Below, piece after piece: positions 35,932-45,190 of a DNA stretch of 64,000 bases; within the stretch, counting starts at the first letter, position 1; the number at the start of each line of letters is the position of its first letter. Both the position numbers and the translations under genes were made by a program. The stretch spans positions 1 to 64,000 of the forward strand of contig DUZJ01000005.1 of NCBI GenBank assembly GCA_013349615.1, in the 5' to 3' direction. The notes beneath the pieces are model-generated. The model was not told the DNA's origin and made no database searches. It worked only from the letters and a program-made list of their open reading frames with translations. This DNA is from Planctomycetota bacterium. Lineage in GTDB: Bacteria > Planctomycetota > Phycisphaerae > Sedimentisphaerales > Anaerobacaceae.

Positions 35932-37875
35932 CTATAACAACCTAAGCAACAGGGCCCAGTCGGTCCTGGATTTGGTGGAATTGCCTGGGGGGCCCCCCAA
36001 ACGCCCTGTTTCGCGTTTGCCGAATCCCGGGAAACTCGGCAGAGAAATCCTGCCCGAAGAATTGGCAATTAAAACGCCTGCATTCAGCCAATCACCGGTT
36101 CGCGGATTAAACCACCTTGCCTTGTATTTTCCGTTGGATAACGCTCCTGAGAGGGCTGCTTCAGGACAATCCTTTTCGAAATATAAAAGGAATAAATCCT
36201 TTTTGGCGGTGCGTGCGCAGTAGGCCCAGCCGATACAACTATTGGCCTTGCCCGACCTGTTTGGCCGGAGAAGGTTCGCACTGGGAACAAGGTTCTGGTA
36301 TCTGCGGCCTTCGGATAGGATGAAGCTTCTTAAGTGCCGCATTTGGTCTGCGGATTGCCACTTGATGACGTCCCAGATGTGGTTTTTCGCAGCATCTTCG
36401 ACGTTACCGCCCCACATTCCTCCATCCCAGCCGCCTGCACCGTAGATGTGGCCGCCCAATCCGCCGGACAACACGCTGCCGTACATCCCTGAGCGGCAAT
36501 ACAGCGCGGAGGTCTCCGTTCCACCCGGCGCGCCTAACATTCCGGCATAGTAAGGTTCTCCGTTGATTCCGGGCACCGGAGGCGAGGCATTGAATATCTC
36601 CGTCAAATAGGGGTAAAGGTCGTGGGTACGCTTATTGCCTATCTGATGGAACGTAAGCCATTTTGCCTTGTCAACGTGACCGAAATTCCGAAGCGTCGAA
36701 GGATTCGAGTTGGTTCCGGCCAAGGTCCCAAACGGCGGATGACCATACTTCTCAATAACCTTGTTCGCCGCCTCGTTCCAATCGTCTGCCGATATGGTCG
36801 CCCCTGTCCAGTCAAGATGGATGGGACTAAACAAGCAGATGTTGGCCTGATAACGGCTCCATAGGTACTGGATATAGCGGGTATAAGAGTCCGGCCACTG
36901 GTAGTATTTTTTCCAGCACTGGCCGATATCCCGGCGGCTCACTTCGATAAAAGGAACAAATCCCTGACTATTCAAGTAGTCAATCTTTCTGTCCAGGTTG
37001 CGGAAGTATTTCGGGTTAATGCGGTCAACATCGGGGAAATAATTCTCGTAGCCGGGGACCCTGCCCGGGAACAGGAATGCGCGATTACCGTCCTCGTCGT
37101 GCATATCCTTTGCACTTTTAGTGCCTGGCTGCTTCCAGGCCGAACGCAGTACCGTACCATCGGCTGTCTTTAATGATGCCGGCTTGCCATCGTTGGCCCA
37201 GTTTGGAAATGCAGCTATCATCGCGATGCAATTGAAGCCCTGCTTTCTGCGAAATGCTATGTAGTCCTTAAAGCCGGCCTTCGGGCCGATAGGGCGTCGT
37301 TTGCCGTCATCGTACCATTTATAGCGGAAAGTCGGGACAGACCACCAGGTATCGCCTAAAAGAAAGAAGGGCGTGCCATCCGCATATTCAAACGCGTGAC
37401 CATTTGCAGATGCCTTGAGCATCCCCCTTCGACAGGGATTGTCAGTAGTCTGGGCTTCATCCCACGCAATAGCGACGAATCCGCCCGTTTTGCCGTTCAG
37501 CCCCGAGTCGTGTTGGTTTGACCCGCTGTTCCATACCCATTTTCCCGGAGCAGTGGCCAGAACGCGCACCCTGAACACATTATCAGCATCCCAAAATCCA
37601 TAGCATCGCTTGTTGAATCCCGGCCCCTTGAGGTCCACCCAGACTTCTACCTTCGTATATGGATTTTCATACACTTTACTCGCGTACAAGGTAATTTCCA
37701 CCTTCTCCCAGACATGATAAGTGCCAGGGGGGGCCTCAGCAAAAACGGAGTTGAATGGTCCCGAAGTAAAAGCGGTGATTGCAAACAAAAACAGGAGAAA
37801 TAATGGGACATTGCTTTCCGCCTGGGGGCGCCTTACGGCGGACCTTTTCACTTGAAGTACCAGCTTTCTAACCAT
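35932..37875 (-). CDS. Secreted DUF5060 / DUF4038 glycoside-hydrolase-like protein
   Basis: 647 residues from ATG 37875, with GGAGGT 7 bp upstream (a GTG five codons earlier overlaps that site). Signal peptide, then a DUF5060 beta-sandwich (~50-140; HVWEKVEITLYASKVYENPY), a DUF4038 (alpha/beta)8 barrel (~155-520; FEYADGTPFFLLGDTWW, GFNCIAMIAAFPNW, GLNGEPYYAG-type INGEPYYAG with a catalytic-candidate Glu) and a short C-terminal collagen-binding-type beta domain. Related enzymes include an apiosidase acting on rhamnogalacturonan II. The C-terminus reads SLPSFPGFGKRETGRLGG before the expected end KSRTDWALLLRLL. The GFGKRETGRLGGPP segment is encoded by a palindromic repeat at 35988-36020 that seems to have been inserted in frame. 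Confidence 0.85.
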   Translation of the reverse strand: MVRKLVLQVKRSAVRRPQAESNVPLFLLFLFAITAFTSGPFNSVFAEAPPGTYHVWEKVEITLYASKVYENPYTKVEVWVDLKGPGFNKRCYGFWDADNVFRVRVLATAPGKWVWNSGSNQHDSGLNGKTGGFVAIAWDEAQTTDNPCRRGMLKASANGHAFEYADGTPFFLLGDTWWSVPTFRYKWYDDGKRRPIGPKAGFKDYIAFRRKQGFNCIAMIAAFPNWANDGKPASLKTADGTVLRSAWKQPGTKSAKDMHDEDGNRAFLFPGRVPGYENYFPDVDRINPKYFRNLDRKIDYLNSQGFVPFIEVSRRDIGQCWKKYYQWPDSYTRYIQYLWSRYQANICLFSPIHLDWTGATISADDWNEAANKVIEKYGHPPFGTLAGTNSNPSTLRNFGHVDKAKWLTFHQIGNKRTHDLYPYLTEIFNASPPVPGINGEPYYAGMLGAPGGTETSALYCRSGMYGSVLSGGLGGHIYGAGGWDGGMWGGNVEDAAKNHIWDVIKWQSADQMRHLRSFILSEGRRYQNLVPSANLLRPNRSGKANSCIGWAYCARTAKKDLFLLYFEKDCPEAALSGALSNGKYKARWFNPRTGDWLNAGVLIANSSGRISLPSFPGFGKRETGRLGGPPGNSTKSRTDWALLLRLL

Positions 37876-38244
37876 AATGATTACCTCCACTCTGTTTGTT
37901 CTCAGCCAAAGCCAATAAAAAGCCCTTTGGGTTTTTGAGGGTACCGATATTATACTTCAAGCGAGCTGTACATCCAAGAGTAAAAATATGTTTGCAAAAA
38001 TAAATGTCCGGCCAAAACTATCTTGGCGCCTTGTCACTTTTCCTTTACATTATTAGCAGCGAAACTGCTCGTGTGTGCTTTGGGGCCGGTGATGTGAGAA
38101 ATTTCGATTCAAATGGATTACGTTGTAAAAAGAAAAATTAGATGCAGAGAACGCCGAGATGAAGAAATTAAAAATATATTTTCTCTGCGAACTCTGCGGG
38201 CTCGGCGGTAAAAGTGGAATAGCACGTGTATTAAGGAGATTACA
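37876..38244. other. Divergent intergenic region with inverted-repeat element
   Basis: Separates the DUF4038 gene (-) from the DUF5107 gene (+). Its right end holds the inverted-repeat element at 38128-38214 described separately. Nothing else is assigned. Confidence 0.5.
38128..38214. repeat. Inverted-repeat element, copy 1
   Basis: The left arm GATGCAGAGAACGCCGAGATG and the right arm AACTCTGCGGGCTCGGCGG face each other around an AT-rich centre. It ends about 30 bp before the start of the DUF5107 gene. A related element at 42957-43077 ends about 11 bp before the next start codon of the same operon. Confidence 0.65.
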
Positions 38245-41200
38245 ATGATGAGAGGTTTTATGAAAGCAACCCCGAGGAATGTCTTTGTGGTTTTACTTTT
38301 CATTGGGCAGTTATCGGTTCTTCCGAGATTGAGCGAGGCAAGGGTCAGGGCCTGGGAGGAGACGGTGACAATTCCCACCTATGGATGGGCGGAAGATGTT
38401 AATCCGAAGTTCTGGGCCCTGGAAGGCGCGGTTAAATTCTCGACCACGGTCAAAGGCTCCATCGTCTACCCGTATACGATGCAGGACCATCTTTACAGGA
38501 CAAAGTCGGATAGAACTTACAAAGCCTTATTTCTTGAAAATGAATACCTGAAAATCACCTGTCTGCCGGAGCTGGGGGGTCGGCTGCATTCGGTTTTCGA
38601 CAAGACCAAAGGCGAGGAAATGTTTCACATCAATAACGTTATCAAGCCGGGCATGATAGCGATGCGTGGGGCTTTTATCAGCGGTGGCGTTGAGTGGAAC
38701 GCGGGCCCACAGGTACACACCGTTACTATTGTCTCGCCGGTCGATGCACTCATCGGGCGCAATTCAGATGGTTCGGCCTACCTTGAAGTGAGTAATCTGG
38801 AAAAGAGCCTGCGAACTCGCTGGATCGTGCGGGTCACTCTGCATCCGGGAAAAGCATACCTCGATGAGCGCATTCGCATTTTCAATCCCGCGGATGCGAT
38901 TAATCCATACTACTTCTGGAACTGCACTGCTTTCCCCAACCGGGCTGGTACGCGATTTATATATCCTATGACTCTTGGAACAGACCATCACGGAGTCAAA
39001 TTTTTTTCGTGGCCCATCCACGAAGGCAAGGACCTGTCCTGGCTCAAGAACTATGAGACGTGGTCGTCGATTTTTGCTGTTGACTGTGCCTTCGATTTCT
39101 TTGGTGCTTACGATGTGGACGCAGACCGTGGTATAGTGCAGGTGGCGGACCGCCGGGAGCTCAGCGGGAAAAAGGCCTGGACATGGGGCAATTGGGACTT
39201 TGGCCTGGTGAGCCAAAAGAACCTGACTGATGACGACGGCCCCTATATTGAGGTGCAAAGCGGGCCGTTGCCGACACAGTCTGACTATGGGATGCTGCTG
39301 CCGAGGGAAGAGGTCTCGTGGCAGGAATGGTGGTATCCCGTACATGGACTCGGGGACGGTTTCGAATACGCTACGAAAGACGTGGCCGTTCAGACCGTCC
39401 ACAAGGATGACAAGCTCCGGTTGCATATCCTCGCAACGAACAAGTTCCCCAGAGCGATTTGCACTCTCAGCCAGGGACGCCGGCAGCTTCTTAGAGAAAG
39501 GATAGACCTTTCTCCCAAACGTCCCGAGGTGGTAACGCTTTCGTCGTCTCCGCAGTCGCCCGTAGATGTCACCATCAAGACAAGGAACGGAGATGTGCTT
39601 GCCTCCTTCGTTACACCCCTGCCGATTCCCAGGACTTCCCCGCCTGCTCGCGCGGGGTTTAGAGATAAGGTCGATGAGCAGCTCACCGTTGATGAGAAGT
39701 ATCGCAAAGGTCTAAAATATGACCTGGCAACAAACCGTAAGAAGGCACGTGAGTACTACGAAAAGGCGCTGGCGGACGATGCTGAATATTCGCCTGCACT
39801 GCGAGGCCTGGCGGTGCTCGATATCGAAGCGGCGCTTTACGAGAATGCGATTGAGAGGCTGGAAAAAGCCTTAGTGCGTGATGGCAGTGACGGATTGTCG
39901 TGGTTCTTTTTGGGCGTGAGTCATTTGAGGCTGCGAAACGAAAAGGAAACGCTCAGGTGCGCATATAAGGCGGTGCGATGCTTCGGCACCGCGTCTCTGG
40001 GCTATGACCTTGCCGGCCGTGCTTATATGCGTTTGCGAGATTACTCAAGGGCTGTGGAGGCCTTTGAGAAATCTGTACAGCTAAATCCAAGGGACACCCA
40101 GGCGCAGAACCATCTGCTGTTGGCCCTGTATGCTGCAGGAGAAACAATGTCGGCATACAAACAGGCACAAAAAAGAATCGCTGAGAATCTGACGGACCTG
40201 GTTCCGCGAGCAGTGGTCGTGCTGCGGCACGAAAACGAAATGGACCGGTTTGTGCGGGAGGCACGGGATTTTGTCGGGGAAGATGATTTTGAAATGTTAG
40301 AGACAAGTCTTGCTTTCGCAGAGCTGGGCCTGGTGAATGAAGCTGCTAAGTTGCTGTCGGCAGTATGTATCGAGGCGGTCCCGCAAACTGAGCGCAATCC
40401 TCTGCCACTCTATTACCTGGCTTATTTTGCATCGGTGCAGGGTGACCAGAAGAATGCCAGGACCTATCTTGCTCAGGCCGGCAAGACTTACAAGGATTAT
40501 GTTTTTCCTTCCCGCCCTGAAGCGGTGGAGGTATTTAAATATGCCATTGATGAAAAGCCGGATGATGCTTATGCACATCTGCATCTTGGCAATCTTTACG
40601 GAAATTTTGGTCGGCTTGATGAAGCTGCACGGCACTGGCGAAGGGCCGGCGAGCTGGACTCATCCTTGAGTATCGCATTTCGTAATCTTGGCCTTTATGC
40701 CTGGGCGGTGGATGAAGACCTGGCGAAGGCCGAAGGGTACTATCGTAAGGCCATCGCGGCCCGGCCAAAAGACCAGACCTTGTATCGTGACCTGGCGGAT
40801 ATTCTACTGGCCGGTAAAAAGCGCTCCGAAGCGATAAAGGTTCTGGAATCCACGCCGTTCGAGAAGCTAAGACGTGCGGACGTGATTATAATGCTCGCCC
40901 AGGCTTATGTTGATGAGCAAAGGTACACCAATGCGATTGATTTACTGGAATCTACGCCTTACTTTGTCAACTGGGAGGGCCAGACAATCACCCGGGACCT
41001 GTTTAGTAAAGCGCATTTGCAGCGCGGCCGGAAACGTTTCGAAGACAAGAGTTTCGAAGGTGCTCTAAAGGACTTTGAGGCGGCTTTGACCTATCCGGAA
41101 AATATAGGTGTGGGGCGGTCGAACAAACCTCGAGAGGCACCGGCCCATTACTGGAGAGGCAAGGCACTGGAGGCCCTTGGCCGCCTTGAAGATGCGTGTT

Positions 41201-41304
41201 CGGCCTGGGAGAAAGGGGCGAACGGACAGGGAGGTTCGAAAGAGCAGAACGAATATCAGGAACTCTGCAAAAAAGCGCTTTTGACGCACAAGTGGCTGCT
41301 TTGA
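38245..41304 (+). CDS. Secreted DUF5107 domain protein with TPR repeats
   Basis: 1019 residues; ATG 38245 and 38248 both follow AAGGAG. Signal peptide, then a DUF5107 domain (~35-390). This is a galactose-mutarotase-like beta-sandwich, recognisable by IPTYGWAEDVNPKFW, LENEYLKITCLPELGGRLHS, GMIAMRGAFISGGVEWNAGP, YFWNCTAFPN and EEVSWQEWWYP. From ~490 to the end there are about ten TPR-like helical hairpins (for example YDLAGRAYMRLRDYSRAVEA and AYAHLHLGNLYGNFGRLDEA). DUF5107 proteins are thought to bind or modify carbohydrates and the TPRs to scaffold partners. It is the first gene of an operon with an SSS symporter (61 bp gap), a small membrane protein and a URO-D-like protein, so a role in sensing or presenting the imported sugar is likely. 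Confidence 0.9.
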   Translation: MMRGFMKATPRNVFVVLLFIGQLSVLPRLSEARVRAWEETVTIPTYGWAEDVNPKFWALEGAVKFSTTVKGSIVYPYTMQDHLYRTKSDRTYKALFLENEYLKITCLPELGGRLHSVFDKTKGEEMFHINNVIKPGMIAMRGAFISGGVEWNAGPQVHTVTIVSPVDALIGRNSDGSAYLEVSNLEKSLRTRWIVRVTLHPGKAYLDERIRIFNPADAINPYYFWNCTAFPNRAGTRFIYPMTLGTDHHGVKFFSWPIHEGKDLSWLKNYETWSSIFAVDCAFDFFGAYDVDADRGIVQVADRRELSGKKAWTWGNWDFGLVSQKNLTDDDGPYIEVQSGPLPTQSDYGMLLPREEVSWQEWWYPVHGLGDGFEYATKDVAVQTVHKDDKLRLHILATNKFPRAICTLSQGRRQLLRERIDLSPKRPEVVTLSSSPQSPVDVTIKTRNGDVLASFVTPLPIPRTSPPARAGFRDKVDEQLTVDEKYRKGLKYDLATNRKKAREYYEKALADDAEYSPALRGLAVLDIEAALYENAIERLEKALVRDGSDGLSWFFLGVSHLRLRNEKETLRCAYKAVRCFGTASLGYDLAGRAYMRLRDYSRAVEAFEKSVQLNPRDTQAQNHLLLALYAAGETMSAYKQAQKRIAENLTDLVPRAVVVLRHENEMDRFVREARDFVGEDDFEMLETSLAFAELGLVNEAAKLLSAVCIEAVPQTERNPLPLYYLAYFASVQGDQKNARTYLAQAGKTYKDYVFPSRPEAVEVFKYAIDEKPDDAYAHLHLGNLYGNFGRLDEAARHWRRAGELDSSLSIAFRNLGLYAWAVDEDLAKAEGYYRKAIAARPKDQTLYRDLADILLAGKKRSEAIKVLESTPFEKLRRADVIIMLAQAYVDEQRYTNAIDLLESTPYFVNWEGQTITRDLFSKAHLQRGRKRFEDKSFEGALKDFEAALTYPENIGVGRSNKPREAPAHYWRGKALEALGRLEDACSAWEKGANGQGGSKEQNEYQELCKKALLTHKWLL

Positions 41305-41364
41305 ACCAGAGAACAGAAGACAGAGGACTGACCATCTGGTTTCTGACATTAACCGGGAGATTAT

Positions 41365-42993
41365 ATGGACTTAAGTGCTTTGGGAATTGAAACTAATTTC
41401 AGCACTTTAGACTGGTGCATTGTCATCGGCTACCTGCTGGTCATTGTAGCTGTCGGGGTTTATATAAAGCGATATATCAGCAATGTTACAGATTTCATGG
41501 TCGCGGGGCGAGGCTTAAAGACTTTCCTGGGTGTCGCGACGATGATAGGGACCGAATTAGGTCTGGTTACGGTGATGTACTCGGCGCAAAAGGGCTTTAC
41601 CGGTGGTTTCGCGGCCTTTCACATAGCGTTGGCATCGGCAGTTGTAGCTTTAACTGTGGGGCTTACCGGTTTTATTGTGGTGCCGCTGCGAAGAATGAAG
41701 GTGATGACCATCCCGGAATTTTACGAGAGACGCTTCGGGCATGGCGTGCGAATTTTGGGTGGAGCGATATTAGCATTTTCCGGTATCCTGAATATGGGAA
41801 TGTTCCTTAAGGCCGGTTCGATTTTTGTGATGGGTATCACGGGCAGAACAGCGGAATACGAGCTTAAGATAATAATGAGCGCTCTGCTGGGGATGGTGCT
41901 GTTATACACTACTCTGGGCGGGATGGTCTCGGTAGTGGTTCTCGACTATATCCAGTTTGTGGTTCTATCGTTTAGCCTTTTGGCTACGAGTGTGCTGGCC
42001 ATTAGATATTTGGGCTGGAGTAACATTATTGAGACGGTATCGCAGTTAAAAGGAGAAGCTGGTTTTAATCCATTCCACAGCAAAGGCTTCGGCACTTCTT
42101 ACGTAGTATGGATGTTCTTTCTGGGGCTGGTCAACTGCGCGATTTGGCAGACGGCTGTTATACGTGCCTGCTCTGCCGAAAGTGTTAAAACAGTCAAGAG
42201 GCTCTATACCTTTGCTTCTGTTGGTTGGCTGATTCGGTTTTTGTTACCGTACTTTTTTGGGATATCTGCTTTTGTATTCATAGCACAGCACCCGACACTC
42301 AAGAATGTATTTTTGCCGGAAGGCTCTGTTGCCGATTCCCAGGTGACGTTGATGGCGATGCCGGTTTTCCTGAGCCAAATCCTTCCTGCCGGACTTATCG
42401 GTATTATTTCAGCGGGTATGTTAGCTGCGTTTATGTCCACACACGACAGCTACCTGTTATGCTGGAGCTCGGTTCTGACACAGGATGTGGTGGCCCCCTG
42501 GTTCAAAAAAGGATTGTCATCAAAGGCGCGTTTGCTGCTGACACGAATTTTTATCGTAGCTATCGGTATCTTTATCCTGGTATGGGGACTCTGGTACGAT
42601 TTAGGGCAGGACTTGTGGGATTATATGGCTATTTCCGGGGCCATTTATTTTACGGGAGCAATCGCGCTGCTTGTTTTTGGTATTTACTGGAAACGTGCGA
42701 GCAGAGTCGGCGCATATTTGGCTCTTGTTTGTGGATTCGGTGCCCTTATAGGATTGAAGCCGGTACAAGCCCCGTTGAGTCCCTTGATATTTCGTTTTTC
42801 CTCTCTTCTTTCTTCCTGTCGAGTCGGTTCCATTTTAGGAATAAAGCCTGTTGAAGAGCTATCGAGTGCGACCGTTGGATTGACTGTTATAACGTGTGCG
42901 ATAACGCTCATGGTGGTCGGCTCCTTAATATTTGGCGACCGTAGCAAAGAAAAATTAACCGCAGAGAACGCCAAGAGCGCAGAAGAAAAATAG
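41365..42993 (+). CDS. Sodium:solute symporter (SSS family)
   Basis: 542 residues with about 13 transmembrane helices in the LeuT-like SSS arrangement. Family signatures include DFMVAGRGLKTFLGVATMIG, MKVMTIPEFYERRFG, LYTTLGGMVSVVVLDYIQF and GIISAGMLAAFMSTHDSYLL. It should import a sugar or organic acid with Na+. The gene lies between DUF5107-TPR and a small membrane protein. The last residues, LTAENAKSAEEK, are encoded by the left arm of an inverted-repeat element (42957-43077), so the original C-terminus has been replaced by repeat sequence. The substrate is unknown; the linked carbohydrate genes suggest a sugar or sugar acid. Confidence 0.93.
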   Translation: MDLSALGIETNFSTLDWCIVIGYLLVIVAVGVYIKRYISNVTDFMVAGRGLKTFLGVATMIGTELGLVTVMYSAQKGFTGGFAAFHIALASAVVALTVGLTGFIVVPLRRMKVMTIPEFYERRFGHGVRILGGAILAFSGILNMGMFLKAGSIFVMGITGRTAEYELKIIMSALLGMVLLYTTLGGMVSVVVLDYIQFVVLSFSLLATSVLAIRYLGWSNIIETVSQLKGEAGFNPFHSKGFGTSYVVWMFFLGLVNCAIWQTAVIRACSAESVKTVKRLYTFASVGWLIRFLLPYFFGISAFVFIAQHPTLKNVFLPEGSVADSQVTLMAMPVFLSQILPAGLIGIISAGMLAAFMSTHDSYLLCWSSVLTQDVVAPWFKKGLSSKARLLLTRIFIVAIGIFILVWGLWYDLGQDLWDYMAISGAIYFTGAIALLVFGIYWKRASRVGAYLALVCGFGALIGLKPVQAPLSPLIFRFSSLLSSCRVGSILGIKPVEELSSATVGLTVITCAITLMVVGSLIFGDRSKEKLTAENAKSAEEK

Positions 42994-43077
42994 AATAAAA
43001 GGTAAATGGCATAAGTTGTGAGTAAATGAAATATTACACAACTCTGTGTACTCTGCGAGGTCGGCGGTAAAAAAAGG
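42957..43077. repeat. Inverted-repeat element, copy 2
   Basis: The left arm ACCGCAGAGAACGCCAAGAG lies inside the 3' end of the symporter gene. The right arm CTCTGCGAGGTCGGCGGTAAA lies just upstream of the small membrane protein start. The centre is AT-rich and unlike copy 1. Confidence 0.7.
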
Positions 43078-43087
43078 ACAACAAAAC

Positions 43088-43246
43088 ATGAATTTTTGGA
43101 TTAATTTCTGGTCGTTTTTTTTCTTTGCAAGTCTTGCTATTTTTGCATGCCTTGCCGTGGTTGTTACAATCGGCGGCTTTTATAACATTCGCTCACTGTT
43201 TAAGAGTCTTACAGACCGGGCTGACCAGCATGATGACCAGCCGTGA
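43088..43246 (+). CDS. Small single-helix accessory protein of the symporter
   Basis: 52 residues from ATG 43088 (an in-frame ATG at 43046 lies inside the repeat element). One transmembrane helix (~5-30, Phe-rich FFFFASLAIFACLAVVV) is followed by a short charged tail ending DRADQHDDQP. Tiny one-helix proteins directly after SSS symporters are common in planctomycetes and are thought to assist the carrier. It overlaps the next gene by 17 bp, which implies translational coupling. Confidence 0.72.
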   Translation: MNFWINFWSFFFFASLAIFACLAVVVTIGGFYNIRSLFKSLTDRADQHDDQP

Positions 43247-44405
43247 AAGATTGATGGCGACTTTGCGCGGCGAACCGGTCGACCGGCCTGCAGTCAATTT
43301 CTATGAAATAGGCGGATTTAAGGTTGACCCGTCCGACCCGGATGAGTTCAACGTCTATAACGACCCGTCCTGGCAGCCGTTGCTGCAACTGGCTGAAGAG
43401 CAGACCGACCTGATTCGTATGCGCAGCTCTGTCAGGCCGCGCTCCCACGAGGTCGAGATGTCGCTTGACAGGGCCCGCGCCGCCAATTGCCGGGATGAAT
43501 TCTTCCAAACAGAAAAATATATGGAGGATGGATGCCGTTTCAGACGCGTGCGGTTGAAAGTTGGTGACAGGACTATGACTTCGCTCACGCGTCGCAGCCC
43601 GGAAGTTGACACTGTATGGACTATAGAACACCTGCTCAAGAGCGTAGATGACCTGAAAGCTTATCTGCAACTGCCCGACGAAGCATTCACTGAACAGGTC
43701 AGCGTAGCCAACCTGGTCGAGGAGGACAAGAAGCTCGGCGACCGGGGCATCGTGATGGTAGATACGGAAGACCCGATTTGCGCCGCGGCGTACCTTTTCA
43801 GTATGGAAGACTTTACTGTTGTTGCCTTGACGGAGCAGAAGCTGTTTCATCGCCTGCTTGAGAAGCTTTCCGGCCATATATACACGAGGACCGAGGAAAC
43901 AGCGAAGGCATTTGGCGGCCACTTGTGGCGCATATACGGGCCGGAATATGCCACTGAGCCTTACCTGCCGCCTCACCTTTTCAAAGAATATGTTGTGCGT
44001 TATACCGGGCCGATGGTAGAGACTATTGGAAAGTATGGCGGTTTTGCCCGAATTCATTGTCACGGCAGGATTCGTGCCGTTCTTGACTACATAATCGAGA
44101 TGGGGGCGGCTGCCATCGACCCTATTGAGCCGCCGCCGCACGGGGACGTGGAGCTTGAATACGTGCGCCGCGAGTACGGCAGGGAGCTGGTCCTTTTTGG
44201 GAATATCGAGATAGCCGACGTGGAAAATATGGAGCCGAGCGAGTTTGAAAAGGTCGTTGAAAAAACGCTCAAAGATGGAACAATTGGTGAGGGCAAGGGT
44301 TTTGTCCTGATGCCGTCTTCGGCCCCGAACGGACGGAAAATCACACCCGTAATGATGGCAAATTATCAAACAATGATACGCCTGACCACCGGGTTCAACT
44401 TGTGA
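43230..44405 (+). CDS. Uroporphyrinogen decarboxylase-like protein (URO-D/MtaA superfamily)
   Basis: 391 residues from ATG 43230/43233 (MTSRERLMATLRGEPVDRPA is the usual start of the family). The fold is the URO-D TIM barrel. Family features are the start motif, a mid-chain GIVMVDTEDP segment, FARIHCHGRIRAVLDYIIEM (a His-Cys-His in the position of the metal-binding HxC of corrinoid methyltransferases) and PIEPPPHGDVELEYVRREYG. It does not look like a haem-pathway HemE. Planctomycete genomes carry many such paralogues of unknown role, often beside sugar transport genes. As last gene of the operon it might take part in methyl transfer or demethylation of the imported substrate, which is speculative. 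Confidence 0.85.
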   Translation: MMTSRERLMATLRGEPVDRPAVNFYEIGGFKVDPSDPDEFNVYNDPSWQPLLQLAEEQTDLIRMRSSVRPRSHEVEMSLDRARAANCRDEFFQTEKYMEDGCRFRRVRLKVGDRTMTSLTRRSPEVDTVWTIEHLLKSVDDLKAYLQLPDEAFTEQVSVANLVEEDKKLGDRGIVMVDTEDPICAAAYLFSMEDFTVVALTEQKLFHRLLEKLSGHIYTRTEETAKAFGGHLWRIYGPEYATEPYLPPHLFKEYVVRYTGPMVETIGKYGGFARIHCHGRIRAVLDYIIEMGAAAIDPIEPPPHGDVELEYVRREYGRELVLFGNIEIADVENMEPSEFEKVVEKTLKDGTIGEGKGFVLMPSSAPNGRKITPVMMANYQTMIRLTTGFNL

Positions 44406-44428
44406 GAGCATACAACAGAGGGCAGGAG

Positions 44429-44671
44429 ATTGGGTTTGTTTGGGTTTGTATTGGGTTTGTTTTGGCATTTTATTGGCTTTAATTGGGTTTGATTGGGTTT
44501 GTATTGGGTTTGAATTGGGTTTGTTTTTCCCACGTTCACCAGGTGTCTTATCTTCGTAATCCCTTGATAATACCATATTTACGTTCATTTGGGCTTTTTG
44601 GAAATTGGGTTTGTTTTGCATAAAATGAGCGATTTGTAGTGCGCTCACTACATTTGTAGAGGAGAAATTCG
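44429..44671. repeat. G-rich dispersed repeat, copy 2
   Basis: Second copy of the element at 133-372: same order of ATTGGGTTTG units, TTTTTCCC, TGTCTTATCTTCGTAATCC, and the AAATGAGCGATTTGTAGTGCG tail with the CACTACA palindrome. It differs mainly by point changes and by the number of G-rich units at its left end. Confidence 0.8.
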
Positions 44672-45130
44672 TATCTCGATACGAAAAATACGAAATAAGA
44701 AGCACGAAATTCGAAACAATATCAAAATCTAAATTACCCAAATTCAAAACTTTGCCTTTCTTGCCAAATAATGATTTTTGGCGTGTCCCGCACCAAATAG
44801 GCTGCTGCCGTAATTTGGTGCCGGACGATACGTGCGGGTCTCCGCTATATCTGCCATTTCTATGGCTGTTTGTATTATACACAACTCGGCCGGAATGTTC
44901 AATAAAAATGTAACTTTTTTTGGAAAAATATTCACCACGAAGGCATCCGTCTTCGCTGGGCGATGCCAGCTTCGCCGGACAGGCTCCGGCACGAAGAAAA
45001 ATTAGACGCAGATTAGGGACAGACGCAAGATGCAAGACTCAAGATGCAAGGAACAAGAGCATAAGGCATAAGAGCATAAAGGATTAAACCAACAAAATGG
45101 GCGAAAAAGGTGTTTTATGAGTCAAGAAAA

Positions 45131-45190
45131 GGCACAAAATGCACAAAAGGGGCAAAAAAATGACCAAAAAAGTGCTTTTTAGCACATAAA
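45131..45190. repeat. A-rich dispersed repeat, copy 2
   Basis: Same core as 961-1020, again about 0.5-0.6 kb to the right of a G-rich repeat copy. Confidence 0.65.

Noticed and set aside
35768-36223. 151-residue + strand open frame
   Set aside because: Partly antisense to the DUF4038 gene and partly repeat; no plausible domain.
43209-45035. 608-residue minus-strand open frame
   Set aside because: It runs antisense through the URO-D-like gene and then through the G-rich and other repeats; no motif or start signal. It is an artefact of repeat and codon bias.
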